A stretch of DNA of 40,616 bases from Halorubrum tebenquichense DSM 14210 (GTDB lineage: Archaea > Halobacteriota > Halobacteria > Halobacteriales > Haloferacaceae), in NCBI RefSeq assembly GCF_000337415.1, contig NZ_AOJD01000067.1, forward strand, positions 1-40,616, in the 5' to 3' direction. This document shows positions 33,772 to 40,616 of the stretch, piece after piece. The notes under the pieces were generated by a model. That model saw only the letters and a list, made by a program, of their open reading frames with translations. It had not been told where the DNA came from and made no database searches. A program made the position numbers and the translations under genes. Numbering within the stretch: the stretch's first letter is position 1; each line of letters starts with the position of its first letter.

Positions 33772-34805
33772 GGCGTCACCTCCGCGCCGCGCCGGAGCGC
33801 GACGAACAGCGCCGCACAGGTGAGGTCGGCGGTCGTCCCCGGGTTGATCCCCTCGTCGACGAACGCCTCGGCCAACGACTCGGCGGCGTCGCGGTCGGCG
33901 CGGTGAACGGTCTCGGCGCTGACCGCGTCGACGCTCCCGGTCGGGCCCGGCTCCGTCGCATCCACTTCGCTCGGCTCGCGCTCGTTCCTCCCGTTTTCCA
34001 AGGTCGCCCGCGCTCGCGCGCTCGCCTCGCGGGCCGCCTCGACGCCGCGGGTCGACGCGACGAGCGTGTCCGGCTCCGCGGCGAGCAGTCCGAGGAACGC
34101 CCGCGCGGCCCGGTCCGCGAGCGGCCCCTCGTCGGTCAGGATCCACTCGGCCGCGCGGAACGTCCGCGGGAACCCCTCGACCCACTCCGCGGCGTTCCGA
34201 TCGGGGACGCGGTCCGGGTCGGCGGGGTCCGCCGACAGCGTCAGCACGTCTCGCAGCGTCATTCCCCGCTCCCGGAGCGCGGGTCCGGCGTCGCCCCCGC
34301 GGCGCACGTCGAGGTCGTCGGCCCCCGCCGGCGGGTCGTCGACCGCGACGTCGACGGCCTCGAACGCCCGGTAGAAGGCGACGGCGTCGTCGACCGTCGT
34401 CCCTCGACAGACCGCGTCGACGCCGCCGGGCGAGAGGTCTCGATCGGGATCTGCGGCCGCCCGAACCAGCGGCGCGAGGAGCAGCAGACAGCCGAACTGC
34501 GTGTTCGTTCCCGCGCGCGCGGCCATCCCCCCGACGGCGCGCTCGAAGGCGTCGCCGACCGCGGGGGCCTCGTCCGCCGAGCCGCCGTTCGTCGTCTCCG
34601 CCGCCAGTTCGAGCCCCGCCCGGGCACCGACCGCGCCGCCGAGGAACGACCCGAACCGCAGGTCGTCGAGGTCGCGGTGACGGTCGACGTTCCCCGGCTT
34701 CGGCGTCCCGGCGACCTCCACGAGGAGCGCGAGCGTCGCGTCGCCGACGGGGTCGGTCGCGTCTGCCTCGCCGCGCTGGCGCTCCCGGCGCTCGCGTCGG
34801 GTCAC
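33768..34805 (-). CDS. CitG/MdcB-like triphosphoribosyl-dephospho-CoA synthase family protein
   Basis: A 345-residue protein with CitG hallmarks: LLVEVAGTPKPGNVDRHRDL (PKPG motif), ARAGTNTQFGCLLLLAPL (GTNT motif) and NPGTTADLTCAALFVALRR near the end. Bacterial CitG makes the citrate-lyase prosthetic group from dephospho-CoA and ATP, but no citrate lyase is here, so a different ribosyl-transfer reaction is more likely. GTG start and GTGA overlaps on both sides. A dephospho-CoA kinase occurs elsewhere in the window but is unlinked. The low-complexity, Glu-rich insert at about 255-285 looks like a surface loop. Confidence 0.85.
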   Translation of the reverse strand: MTRRERRERQRGEADATDPVGDATLALLVEVAGTPKPGNVDRHRDLDDLRFGSFLGGAVGARAGLELAAETTNGGSADEAPAVGDAFERAVGGMAARAGTNTQFGCLLLLAPLVRAAADPDRDLSPGGVDAVCRGTTVDDAVAFYRAFEAVDVAVDDPPAGADDLDVRRGGDAGPALRERGMTLRDVLTLSADPADPDRVPDRNAAEWVEGFPRTFRAAEWILTDEGPLADRAARAFLGLLAAEPDTLVASTRGVEAAREASARARATLENGRNEREPSEVDATEPGPTGSVDAVSAETVHRADRDAAESLAEAFVDEGINPGTTADLTCAALFVALRRGAEVTP

Positions 34806-35632
34806 GGCCGCGCCTCCGGCTCCGGGTCCTGCTCCGGTTCATACTCCCCGTCGCCGCTACGGTCGCACAGCGCCCCCGCCCGCCAGTCGGCCACGGCGTC
34901 GGCGACGCGCGCGAGGACCGGCGGGTCCTCCGTCGGGCGACCGACGCTCACCGCGTCAGCGCCGCGGGCCGCGTACTCGGCGACCGTCTCCCGGCCGCGG
35001 ACGCCGTTGTTGGCGATAAGCGTCGCGTCCGCGGGAGCGTCGTCGAGCGCGCTCGCGACCGCGCCGACCGCCGCCTCGGAGTCCATCGCGTCGACGTGAA
35101 GCCAGTCCGCGCCCGCCTCTGCGGCGACCGTCGCGGTCGCGGCGAGGTCGACGCCGGGGAGTCCCGCTCGGACCTTCACGCTCGTCGTCGCGCCCGTCTC
35201 GGCCGCGGCGGCGACGTACCGCGACAGCCGGTCGGGGTCGCGCAGCAGCGACTCGCCGCAGCCGACCGCGCGCAGCTCCGGCTGCCGGCAGTGGGCGTTG
35301 ATCTCACAGACCGCGTCGCGGTCGGCGCAGATCTCGGCGGCCTCGCGGACCGGTCCGAGGGTCGCGCTCCGGACGTTGATCCCCGGCCGAACCGGCGAAT
35401 CGTCGATGTCCGCGACCGCGTCGAGCTGGTCGGCCACGAACCCCAGCGGGTCGGTCGGGAGGAACTCCTCGCGCCCGCGGGCGACGAGGTCCCGGGCGGC
35501 GGCGCGGCTGGCCGGATCGAGCGCGACGCCGCCGAGCAGCGCGACGTCGACGTAGCCGGCCGCCCGCCGGGCCCACTCGGCGTCCGCGGCACCGCTGAGG
35601 CTCGCGGCGACGAGGAAGGGATCTCCGGTCAC
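34802..35632 (-). CDS. tRNA-dihydrouridine synthase-like TIM-barrel flavoprotein
   Basis: A 276-residue protein of the Dus/dihydroorotate-dehydrogenase superfamily. It starts [20 protein letters not shown] and has [34 protein letters not shown] (the Cys in the NxHCRQP segment is where Dus enzymes have their catalytic Cys), [48 protein letters not shown] for FMN-phosphate binding. It differs from canonical Dus around the Cys motif, so an unrelated reduction in cofactor synthesis is possible. GTG start, overlapping cofD by 4 bases. Confidence 0.8.
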   Translation of the reverse strand: MTGDPFLVAASLSGAADAEWARRAAGYVDVALLGGVALDPASRAAARDLVARGREEFLPTDPLGFVADQLDAVADIDDSPVRPGINVRSATLGPVREAAEICADRDAVCEINAHCRQPELRAVGCGESLLRDPDRLSRYVAAAAETGATTSVKVRAGLPGVDLAATATVAAEAGADWLHVDAMDSEAAVGAVASALDDAPADATLIANNGVRGRETVAEYAARGADAVSVGRPTEDPPVLARVADAVADWRAGALCDRSGDGEYEPEQDPEPEARP

Positions 35633-36663
35633 TCCGCGCCCTCCCGCGGCGCTGCGTCCGCCGCGTCGCCGGCGACCGCCGTCAGCGCGCGTTCGCAGGC
35701 GCGGGCGACGCGCTCGGCGTCGTCCGCGTCGTCGATCCGCGCGTCGGTGCGCTCGACGTGCCGGCCGAGCTCGGTCGGGTCCGCCTCGTCGAGGACGAAC
35801 GCGTCCGCGAAGGGGTACGCGGCCGCGACGCCCGCGGTCGACGGCTCCCGGCCTGTCCCCTCCATCAGGTCGGCGGCCGGCCCGGAGAACACCTCGTCGC
35901 CGACGAACGGCGAGACGGCCACCACTGGTGTCTCGCGGAGCGCGCGCTCGAAGCCGGGCAGCGCCAGCATCGGGCCGAGGCTCGTCACGGGGTTCGACGG
36001 CCCGATCACGACCGGGTCGGCGAGCGACTCCCGGACCGCGTCGGTCGGTTCGGCGTCCTCGGCCCCCCGGAACTCCACGTCGGCGACCGGCGGCTCGCCG
36101 CGGCGCGCGACCCAGTACTCCTGGAAGTGGAGCGTCTCGCCGCCCTCGGTGTGGATCAGCGTCGCGACCGGGTCGTCGGACATCGGGAGGAGGTCGATGT
36201 CGAGGTCGAAGGCGTCCGCGAGGACGCGGATCGCCTCGGTGAGCGTGTGCCCCTCGTCGAGCAGGCTCGTTCGCGTGAGGTGGACCGCGCGGTCGCGGTC
36301 GCCGATCTCCATGAACTCGGCGACCGCCGAGAACCGCCGCCACCGCGCGATCTCGCGGCCGGCGGTCTGGGCGTCGTCGTCGAGGTACCGCGGGCCGGTT
36401 TCGAGTCCGGCCGCGTCGGCGAGCCGACCCAGTTCCTCGTGGGTCGCGGTCGTGTCGCCCTCGATCCCCCACCACGTCTCGCGGTCGAGGACCCCGCCGC
36501 CGGCGAACAGCACCGTGTCGACGTCCGGGCAGACGAGGTGGCCGCCGAGTTCGACGTCGTCGCCCGTGTTGGCGACGACCGCGGTCTCGGCCGGATCCCA
36601 CACCCGGGCCGCGCCGTCGAGGAGCTTCGGCGTGCCCGTCCCCCCGGCGAGGAAAGTTACCAT
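35629..36663 (-). CDS. cofD: 2-phospho-L-lactate transferase (CofD)
   Basis: A 344-residue enzyme that joins the lactyl-phosphate (or phosphoenolpyruvate-derived) moiety to Fo in coenzyme F420 synthesis. Signatures: [19 protein letters not shown] at the N-terminus, [40 protein letters not shown] and [17 protein letters not shown]. An ATACAAATC box lies 24-32 bases upstream of the ATG. It is the first gene of a four-gene operon in which every junction is a 4-base GTGA overlap. The other F420 genes are not in the window. Confidence 0.94.
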   Translation of the reverse strand: MVTFLAGGTGTPKLLDGAARVWDPAETAVVANTGDDVELGGHLVCPDVDTVLFAGGGVLDRETWWGIEGDTTATHEELGRLADAAGLETGPRYLDDDAQTAGREIARWRRFSAVAEFMEIGDRDRAVHLTRTSLLDEGHTLTEAIRVLADAFDLDIDLLPMSDDPVATLIHTEGGETLHFQEYWVARRGEPPVADVEFRGAEDAEPTDAVRESLADPVVIGPSNPVTSLGPMLALPGFERALRETPVVAVSPFVGDEVFSGPAADLMEGTGREPSTAGVAAAYPFADAFVLDEADPTELGRHVERTDARIDDADDAERVARACERALTAVAGDAADAAPREGAE

Positions 36664-36790
36664 ACCGGCGCAAGGCGACGCCCGGATTTGTATCCTCGCC
36701 TCCGCGGACGACGCGGAGGGCCGGATTCGAGGCAGAATCGCGCACACCGACGTGGGAACGAACGACGACACTCGGTCGATTTTCCCAGTT

Positions 36791-37039
36791 GGCGCGTGCC
36801 TGCGAGCGGCCGACAGGCCGCGAGGAGCACGCGCGAGGGAGTCGCTGGCCCCGGAGCGAAGCGGAGGGTGCCAGCGACGAGGCTGGGGAGGCGTGAGGTG
36901 CGGTGCTGTCGCGGGGCGGGACTCGAAGGGGCAGTCGGGAGGCGGGCGCAGGCGACGTAAGCACTGGAAGGAGCGAGCGAAGCGAGCGACTGAAGCGCGC
37001 AGCGAGCGTGCGCCCGCCTCCCGACTGGGGCTTCGGAGG
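36791..37039 (+). repeat. structured interspersed repeat, copy 2 (candidate ncRNA or non-autonomous element)
   Basis: Same order of blocks as copy 1. P1: GCGCGTGC 36792-36799 with GCACGCGC 36827-36834, inner GCGGCC/GGCCGC, loop GACA. P2: GTCGCTGGC 36841-36849 with GCCAGCGAC 36870-36878, CCC/GGG, facing GGA triplets, and a two-pair stem closed by GAA (36858-36860). P3: 19 perfect pairs of 36932-36950 with 37009-37027. Inside P3, 36973-36987 reads GC-GA-GC-GAA-GC-GA-GC, again a GAA loop flanked by facing GA steps. P3 differs at many positions from copy 1 yet stays perfectly paired. It ends with CTGGGGCTTCGGAGG (37025-37039). It sits in the 516-base divergent gap between cofD and the NTP pyrophosphohydrolase-like gene, in the same orientation as copy 1. 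Confidence 0.75.
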
Positions 37040-37083
37040 AGTCCGCATCGGGGGTATCCACGAACAGACGGCCCGGCCAAAAC

Positions 37084-37115
37084 CTGATTCCCAGATATGT
37101 ACTCACCGGAATCAG
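37084..37115. promoter_or_regulatory. 8-base inverted repeat upstream of the NTP pyrophosphohydrolase-like gene
   Basis: CTGATTCC at 37084-37091 and GGAATCAG at 37108-37115 are perfect inverted repeats separated by 16 bases. They lie 38-69 bases before the TATA box at 37153 and could bind a dimeric regulator; the spacing also allows a hairpin. Confidence 0.45.
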
Positions 37116-37152
37116 CCGCGAAATGCGGGGACGAACCGGCCATAGCTACTTC

Positions 37153-37158
37153 TATAAA
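37153..37158 (+). promoter_or_regulatory. TATA box of the NTP pyrophosphohydrolase-like gene
   Basis: TATAAA preceded by TTC, about 22-27 bases before the ATG at 37180; leaderless or nearly so. Confidence 0.6.
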
Positions 37159-37179
37159 TCGCTCTTCGAACATCGAAAT

Positions 37180-37494
37180 ATGACCGAGGAGTTCGACAAA
37201 CTGGTCAGAGACGAGATTCCACGGATCATCGAGGAGAACGGAGAAACGCCGATCACACACCCCGCCGAGGGCGACGAGTACTCCGAGCGACTGGACGAGA
37301 AGTTAGCCGAGGAGGTCTCGGAATACCTGGAGAGCGGTGAGATCGAGGAGTTGGCGGACGTCTTGGAGGTGCTTCACGCCATCCGAGAGGACCGGGGCGT
37401 TTCCCGCGAATCCCTCCGGGAGAAGCGGAGACGGAAAGCCGAAGAGCGGGGTCGATTCGAAGAGGGGACCGTCCTCGAACGGGTCGAACGCTGA
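37180..37494 (+). CDS. MazG-like nucleoside triphosphate pyrophosphohydrolase
   Basis: A 104-residue all-helical protein that begins [20 protein letters not shown], then [28 protein letters not shown]. The EExxE and ExxD pattern is the magnesium site of the MazG/HisE-like superfamily; the KLVRDxIP start is typical of the COG4997-like house-cleaning group. It would hydrolyse non-canonical or damaged NTPs, although the substrate is not determined. The gene has lower GC and different codon use (AGA, AAA, ATT) from its neighbours, and flanks a repeat copy, which may mean acquisition by transfer. Confidence 0.85.
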   Translation: MTEEFDKLVRDEIPRIIEENGETPITHPAEGDEYSERLDEKLAEEVSEYLESGEIEELADVLEVLHAIREDRGVSRESLREKRRRKAEERGRFEEGTVLERVER

Positions 37495-37601
37495 GTCCTC
37501 CGTACTGACCGACAGAGCCACTAATCTCGTCAACTGTCGACGATCGCGACCAAGAGGAACAGAGCTATCCGAAGTCCCGGAGCGGGCTCCGACGCGGTTA
37601 C

Positions 37602-38513
37602 CTACCTATCGGCGACGCTCGTCTGCATCCCGTCCGTATTGTAAGCGCTCCCGGCCCTCTCGTCGCCGAGAACGATGACGCCCGCCCCCGATCCGGTGAT
37701 CTCCTCGAACTCGTCGATCGCTCGGTCCGCCGCCGCCTGCGCGTCGAGGCCGTCTTCGAGGTGCCCGACCGCCCGCCGCGAGAGCGTCACGCGGGCGATG
37801 TCCTCGCCGGCCCCCGTCGCGCTCGCGCCGCCCGCCTCGGTGCAGAAGAAGCCTGACCCGACCTGCGGCACGTCGCCGACGCGCCCGGCGAGCGCGAACG
37901 ATCGTCCGCCCGTCGAGGTCACCGCCGCGAACGTCTCGCCGTCGGTCGCGACCGCACCGACCGTGTCGTGGTCGGGGGCGGCGTCCTTCTCGCTCGCATC
38001 CCCCTCCGACCTTCCGCCCGCCTGATCGTCGCCCGAGCCGAACCGCGAGGCGAGCCAGTCGAGGTGCTCGCGCGGGCCGCCCCGGGGCGGGTCCTCCGCC
38101 TCGTACCGCTCGCGCTTCTCGTCGGTGAGCAGGTCGACGCCCGTTTCGACCCCGAACTCCGCCGCGAGGTCGACCGCGTGTTCGCCCGAGACGAAGATGT
38201 GCGGCGTCTCGGAGCGAACTATCCGAGCGACGCTCGCCGCGTGTTCGACGCCGGGCATCGAGCAGGCCGCGCCGATCTCGCGGTCCGAGGTCATCACGCC
38301 CGCGTCGGTGCGGACGACCCCGTCCGACTGGACCGCGCCGCCGACGCCCGCGTTGAACCGGTGGTCGGATTCGAGGACGCCGACCGCGGACTCCACCGCG
38401 TCGAGCGGCGTCGCGCCCGCCGCACCGGTCGCGGCCGCCTCGTCGAGGACCGCCTGTCTGGGCTCCGGGTCGTCCGGGACGCCGCCGGCACCGCCGTGAA
38501 CGATGACTCGCAT
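37602..38513 (-). CDS. isoaspartyl peptidase / L-asparaginase (Ntn hydrolase)
   Basis: A 303-residue plant-type asparaginase. It starts MRVIVHGGAGGVPDDPEPRQ. The autoprocessing site is before Thr184 (DHDTVGAVATDG), the new N-terminal nucleophile. Downstream are STGGRSFALAGRVGD, PQVGSGFF and the glycine-rich GAGVIVLGD. A short acidic low-complexity segment (about 160-180) lies before the cleavage site, in the flexible linker. A GCTTATG box lies about 24-30 bases upstream of the ATG at 38513. It would remove beta-aspartyl dipeptides or hydrolyse asparagine. Confidence 0.93.
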   Translation of the reverse strand: MRVIVHGGAGGVPDDPEPRQAVLDEAAATGAAGATPLDAVESAVGVLESDHRFNAGVGGAVQSDGVVRTDAGVMTSDREIGAACSMPGVEHAASVARIVRSETPHIFVSGEHAVDLAAEFGVETGVDLLTDEKRERYEAEDPPRGGPREHLDWLASRFGSGDDQAGGRSEGDASEKDAAPDHDTVGAVATDGETFAAVTSTGGRSFALAGRVGDVPQVGSGFFCTEAGGASATGAGEDIARVTLSRRAVGHLEDGLDAQAAADRAIDEFEEITGSGAGVIVLGDERAGSAYNTDGMQTSVADR

Positions 38514-38668
38514 ACCGGAGGCTCCCGCGGCGGCCACATAAGCGCCCGGAAGCCGGCGGCGGAGCGCGGCGTCTCACCCGTCGCCAGTCCCCCCGTTTCC
38601 GCCCCCAGTCACCGCCCCGCTCCGACGCCGCAAGACCTATTCCCGCCGCCGGGCGATTCGTGGCCATC

Positions 38669-40240
38669 GTGACGACGGCCGACCCCGCCGGCGGCGACAC
38701 CGGGCGCTCACCTCTCGCCTCCCGCTTCTCCGCCTCCCGCTTCCGCGCCGCGCTCCGTCGCCGTCTCGGGGTCGACCCCCGCGCGCTCGCCGCGTTCCGG
38801 GCCGCGCTCGGCGTCGTCCTCCTCGTCGACCTCGCGCTCCGCGCGCGGAACCTGACGGCCTTCTACACCGACGCCGGCGTCCTCCCTCGCGCGACGCTCG
38901 CCGAGACCTACCCCCTCGCGGCCCGGCTCTCGCTCCACGCCCTCTCCGGTGACCCGCGGGCCGTCGCGCTGCTGTTTCTCGTCGCCGCGGTCGCCGCCGC
39001 CGCGCTCGCGGTCGGCCACCGAACTCGGGTCGCGACCGCGGTCTCGCTGGTCCTGCTCGCGTCGCTTCAGGCGCGGAACCCGTTCGTCCTCAACGCCGGC
39101 GACGTCCTCCTCGTCCGCCTCCTGGGTGCCGGCCTCCTGTGCCCGCTCGGCGCGCGCTGGTCGCTCGACGCGGTCCGGCGCGGGGGCGGCGTCGCCGCTG
39201 CGGCCGACCGCGTCGCCTCCTCCACCGACCGCGTCGCCTCCTCCACCGACCGCGTCGCCGGGAGCGCCACGGCGCTCCCGCTGGTCCTCGTCGTCGTGGT
39301 GTACGTCTCCAACGCGGTCGAGAAACTCCGCGGAACCGCGTGGCCCGCGGGGGAGGCGGTCGAGCGCGTCTTCCGACTCACCTACCTCCACGGCCCGCTC
39401 GGCGGACTCGTCCCCGAGTGGTCGCCCCTGCTCACCGCCGCCACCTACGGTTGGCTCGCGCTGCTCGTCGCCTCCCCGCTCCTGATCGCGGCCGTCGGGT
39501 GGCTCCGCGCCGCGCTCGCCGGGACGCTCCTCGCGGCGCACCTCTCGATGGCGTTGGGGCTCCAGATCGGCGTCTTCTCCGCGATATCCGCGGCCGCGCT
39601 GCTGCCCTTCTTCCCGCCGTTCGTCTGGGACCGAGTCGAGCGGGCGGTCGCTCCAGCCGCCGACCGGCTTCGCTCCGCCGTAGGCCGCCGGTCGGTCGCC
39701 GCGACCACCGCGCCCGCGACTGAAAGCGAACCGCTCCGGGCGGTCCGCGACCGCGCCGCGGCCGCCGTTCCGGTCCTCGCCGCCGTCCTCCTCGTCGCGC
39801 TCGTCGCGTGGAACGGGATGGCGCTCGGGCTGGTCGAGACCCCCGACCCGGTCGCGTCGGTGGCGGACCCAGCCGAGGGCGGCTGGGACATGTTCGCGCC
39901 GAACCCGCCGTCGACCGACGCGTTCGTGCTGGCGACCGCGACGACCGCCGACGGCGACCGGATCGACGCGCTGTACGGGGACCCCGTCGCCCGCGACCGG
40001 CCGCCCTCCGACGCCCGCGCGTACCCCACCGCGCGCTGGCGGAAGCTCCTCGCCCTGCTCGCGGACGATCCCGAGCCGGCCCGCGTCGACCCGCTGCTCG
40101 CGCACCTCTGCGACCGGGCGGACGCGTTCGCCGGTGACGGACGCGTCGCGTCGGTGTCGCTCTCGGCGGTCGAGGTCGACGTCGAGACCGGGGAGACGCG
40201 GATCGAGACGCTCGGCTCCCGAGAGTGCCGACCCGAGTGA
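38669..40240 (+). CDS. HTTM-domain membrane protein (gamma-carboxylase-like)
   Basis: A 523-residue protein. The N-terminal half has the HTTM pattern: LAAFRAALGVVLLVDLALRARNL, FYTDAGVLPRATL, and helices through ARNPFVLNAGDVLLVRLL, which resemble the membrane part of vitamin K-dependent gamma-carboxylase. Further helices run to about residue 390, then a soluble C-terminal domain with GWDMFAPNPPSTDAFVLATAT and TARWRKLLALLADD. In haloarchaea such proteins are of unknown function. The GTG at 38669 is chosen for a CCTATTC box 26-33 bases upstream; a GTG 9 bases earlier is possible. A glycosyltransferase gene follows after 79 bases. Confidence 0.85.
   Translation: MTTADPAGGDTGRSPLASRFSASRFRAALRRRLGVDPRALAAFRAALGVVLLVDLALRARNLTAFYTDAGVLPRATLAETYPLAARLSLHALSGDPRAVALLFLVAAVAAAALAVGHRTRVATAVSLVLLASLQARNPFVLNAGDVLLVRLLGAGLLCPLGARWSLDAVRRGGGVAAAADRVASSTDRVASSTDRVAGSATALPLVLVVVVYVSNAVEKLRGTAWPAGEAVERVFRLTYLHGPLGGLVPEWSPLLTAATYGWLALLVASPLLIAAVGWLRAALAGTLLAAHLSMALGLQIGVFSAISAAALLPFFPPFVWDRVERAVAPAADRLRSAVGRRSVAATTAPATESEPLRAVRDRAAAAVPVLAAVLLVALVAWNGMALGLVETPDPVASVADPAEGGWDMFAPNPPSTDAFVLATATTADGDRIDALYGDPVARDRPPSDARAYPTARWRKLLALLADDPEPARVDPLLAHLCDRADAFAGDGRVASVSLSAVEVDVETGETRIETLGSRECRPE
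39206..39259 (+). repeat. 21-base tandem repeat in the HTTM gene
   Basis: Two full 21-base units (39206-39226, 39227-39247) and a partial third encode DRVASST, DRVASST and DRVAG. The unit length keeps the frame. It lies in a loop between helices, where length variation is tolerable. Confidence 0.85.
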
Positions 40241-40289
40241 GCGACGGCGACCGACCGTCCCACCGGCCGATCCCCTCGGCGTTCGACCG

Positions 40290-40297
40290 TTTATATT
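40290..40297 (+). promoter_or_regulatory. TATA box of the glycosyltransferase gene
   Basis: TTTATATT, 23-30 bases before the GTG at 40320; leaderless spacing supports that start and an own promoter separate from the HTTM gene. Confidence 0.6.
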
Positions 40298-40319
40298 CCC
40301 GGCGAGCGAACGGCGCGAC

Positions 40320-40616
40320 GTGACCGCTTCGGAACCGGACTCGACGGCGACGCGTTCGGCGTCCTCGACGGCGACGCGTTCAGCGCCGATATCCGTCCTG
40401 CTCCCGACCGTCAGCTGGACCGACGCCTGCGACGAGGTGGCGGAGCAGATCCGCGGTCCCGAGGCGTTCGGCGGGGACGCCGCCGGAGACGACGTACCCG
40501 ACCCCGACGGCGCGGCCGACGCGGCCGACGAACTGCTCGTCGTCTGCGACTCCCCGGACGACCCCGTCGCGGACCGCCGCGGCGACCTGCCGCCCCGGGC
40601 GCGGATCGTGATCGCC
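40320..40616 (+). CDS. glycosyltransferase family 2-like protein (N-terminal part, cut by the window end)
   Basis: The GTG at 40320 opens a frame that runs to the window end (99 codons seen). After a Ser/Thr-rich start with an internal duplication (STATRSASSTATRSA), the sequence PISVLLPTVSWTDACDEVAEQI matches the first strand and helix of GT-A glycosyltransferases, and ADELLVVCDSPDDPVADR matches the second strand with its nucleotide-binding acidic residues. A disordered acidic insert lies between them. The truncated C-terminus prevents a firmer name. Neighbour of the HTTM protein, so a cell-surface sugar role is plausible. Confidence 0.7.
   Translation, partial: MTASEPDSTATRSASSTATRSAPISVLLPTVSWTDACDEVAEQIRGPEAFGGDAAGDDVPDPDGAADAADELLVVCDSPDDPVADRRGDLPPRARIVIA

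Noticed and set aside
29267-37039. Insertion sequence bounded by the two repeat copies (composite transposon)
   Set aside because: The DNA between them is core informational and metabolic genes in conserved order, with no transposase or target-site duplication seen.
1-40616. tRNA genes, rRNA genes or CRISPR arrays
   Set aside because: No cloverleaf-compatible GTTCGAATC-type sequence, no rRNA-like segments, and no regularly spaced repeats with unique spacers were found by eye.

Overview
The window comes from a haloarchaeon, most likely Halorubrum or a close relative. It has very high GC, acidic proteins, leaderless genes with a TATA-like box about 26-32 bases upstream of the start codon, and archaeal information-processing genes (aIF1A, aIF2-gamma, Rpo7, Spt4, aEF1B, eS24, eS17, class I LysRS, Kae1-Bud32). 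Most of it is chromosomal core sequence. I saw no insertion-sequence transposase, CRISPR array, rRNA or tRNA. Functional names rest on motif recognition by eye; DUF numbers are from memory.

Layout. 1-5 kb: repeat fragment, aIF1A, two small membrane proteins, an iron-sulfur photolyase/cryptochrome, an aldo/keto reductase and a Gly/Met-rich acidic protein. 4.7-11 kb: class II (B12-dependent) ribonucleotide reductase, a small membrane protein, and a CDC48-type AAA ATPase behind a small overlapping partner gene. 11-15 kb, plus strand: alpha/beta hydrolase, DUF2391-like membrane protein, Hsp20-like protein and a UbiB/ABC1 kinase. 15-18.6 kb, minus strand: FkbM methyltransferase, site-2 protease, small winged-helix-like protein and MoaE with an N-terminal extension. 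18.7-22.5 kb: UMP kinase, LysRS, a zinc-ribbon protein and a histidine kinase. 22.5-29.2 kb: the archaeal translation/transcription cluster read leftward (aIF2-gamma, PIN, Rpo7, Spt4, dephospho-CoA kinase, then eS24 and Kae1-Bud32), interrupted by one opposite-strand membrane gene and lacking eS27A at its usual place. 29.7-32.6 kb: a DUF5810/DUF5809 pair, aEF1B with an HVO_2753-like zinc micro-protein, and a TctA-like permease. 32.8-36.7 kb: eS17 and a four-gene overlapping cofactor operon (CofD, Dus-like, CitG-like, DUF447). 37.2-40.6 kb: NTP pyrophosphohydrolase-like protein, isoaspartyl peptidase, HTTM-domain membrane protein and the start of a glycosyltransferase.

The least conventional signal is an interspersed, highly structured repeat of about 250-320 bp. 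There is one copy at 29267-29586, a second at 36791-37039, and a 3' fragment with extra modules at 1-162. The two full copies differ in sequence but keep the same hairpins through compensatory changes, with tandem GA mismatches and GAA triloops on the plus strand. This suggests a structured RNA or a non-autonomous element that encodes one. Its 3' module also shows codon-like substitutions in one frame, so a coding or mixed origin is not excluded.
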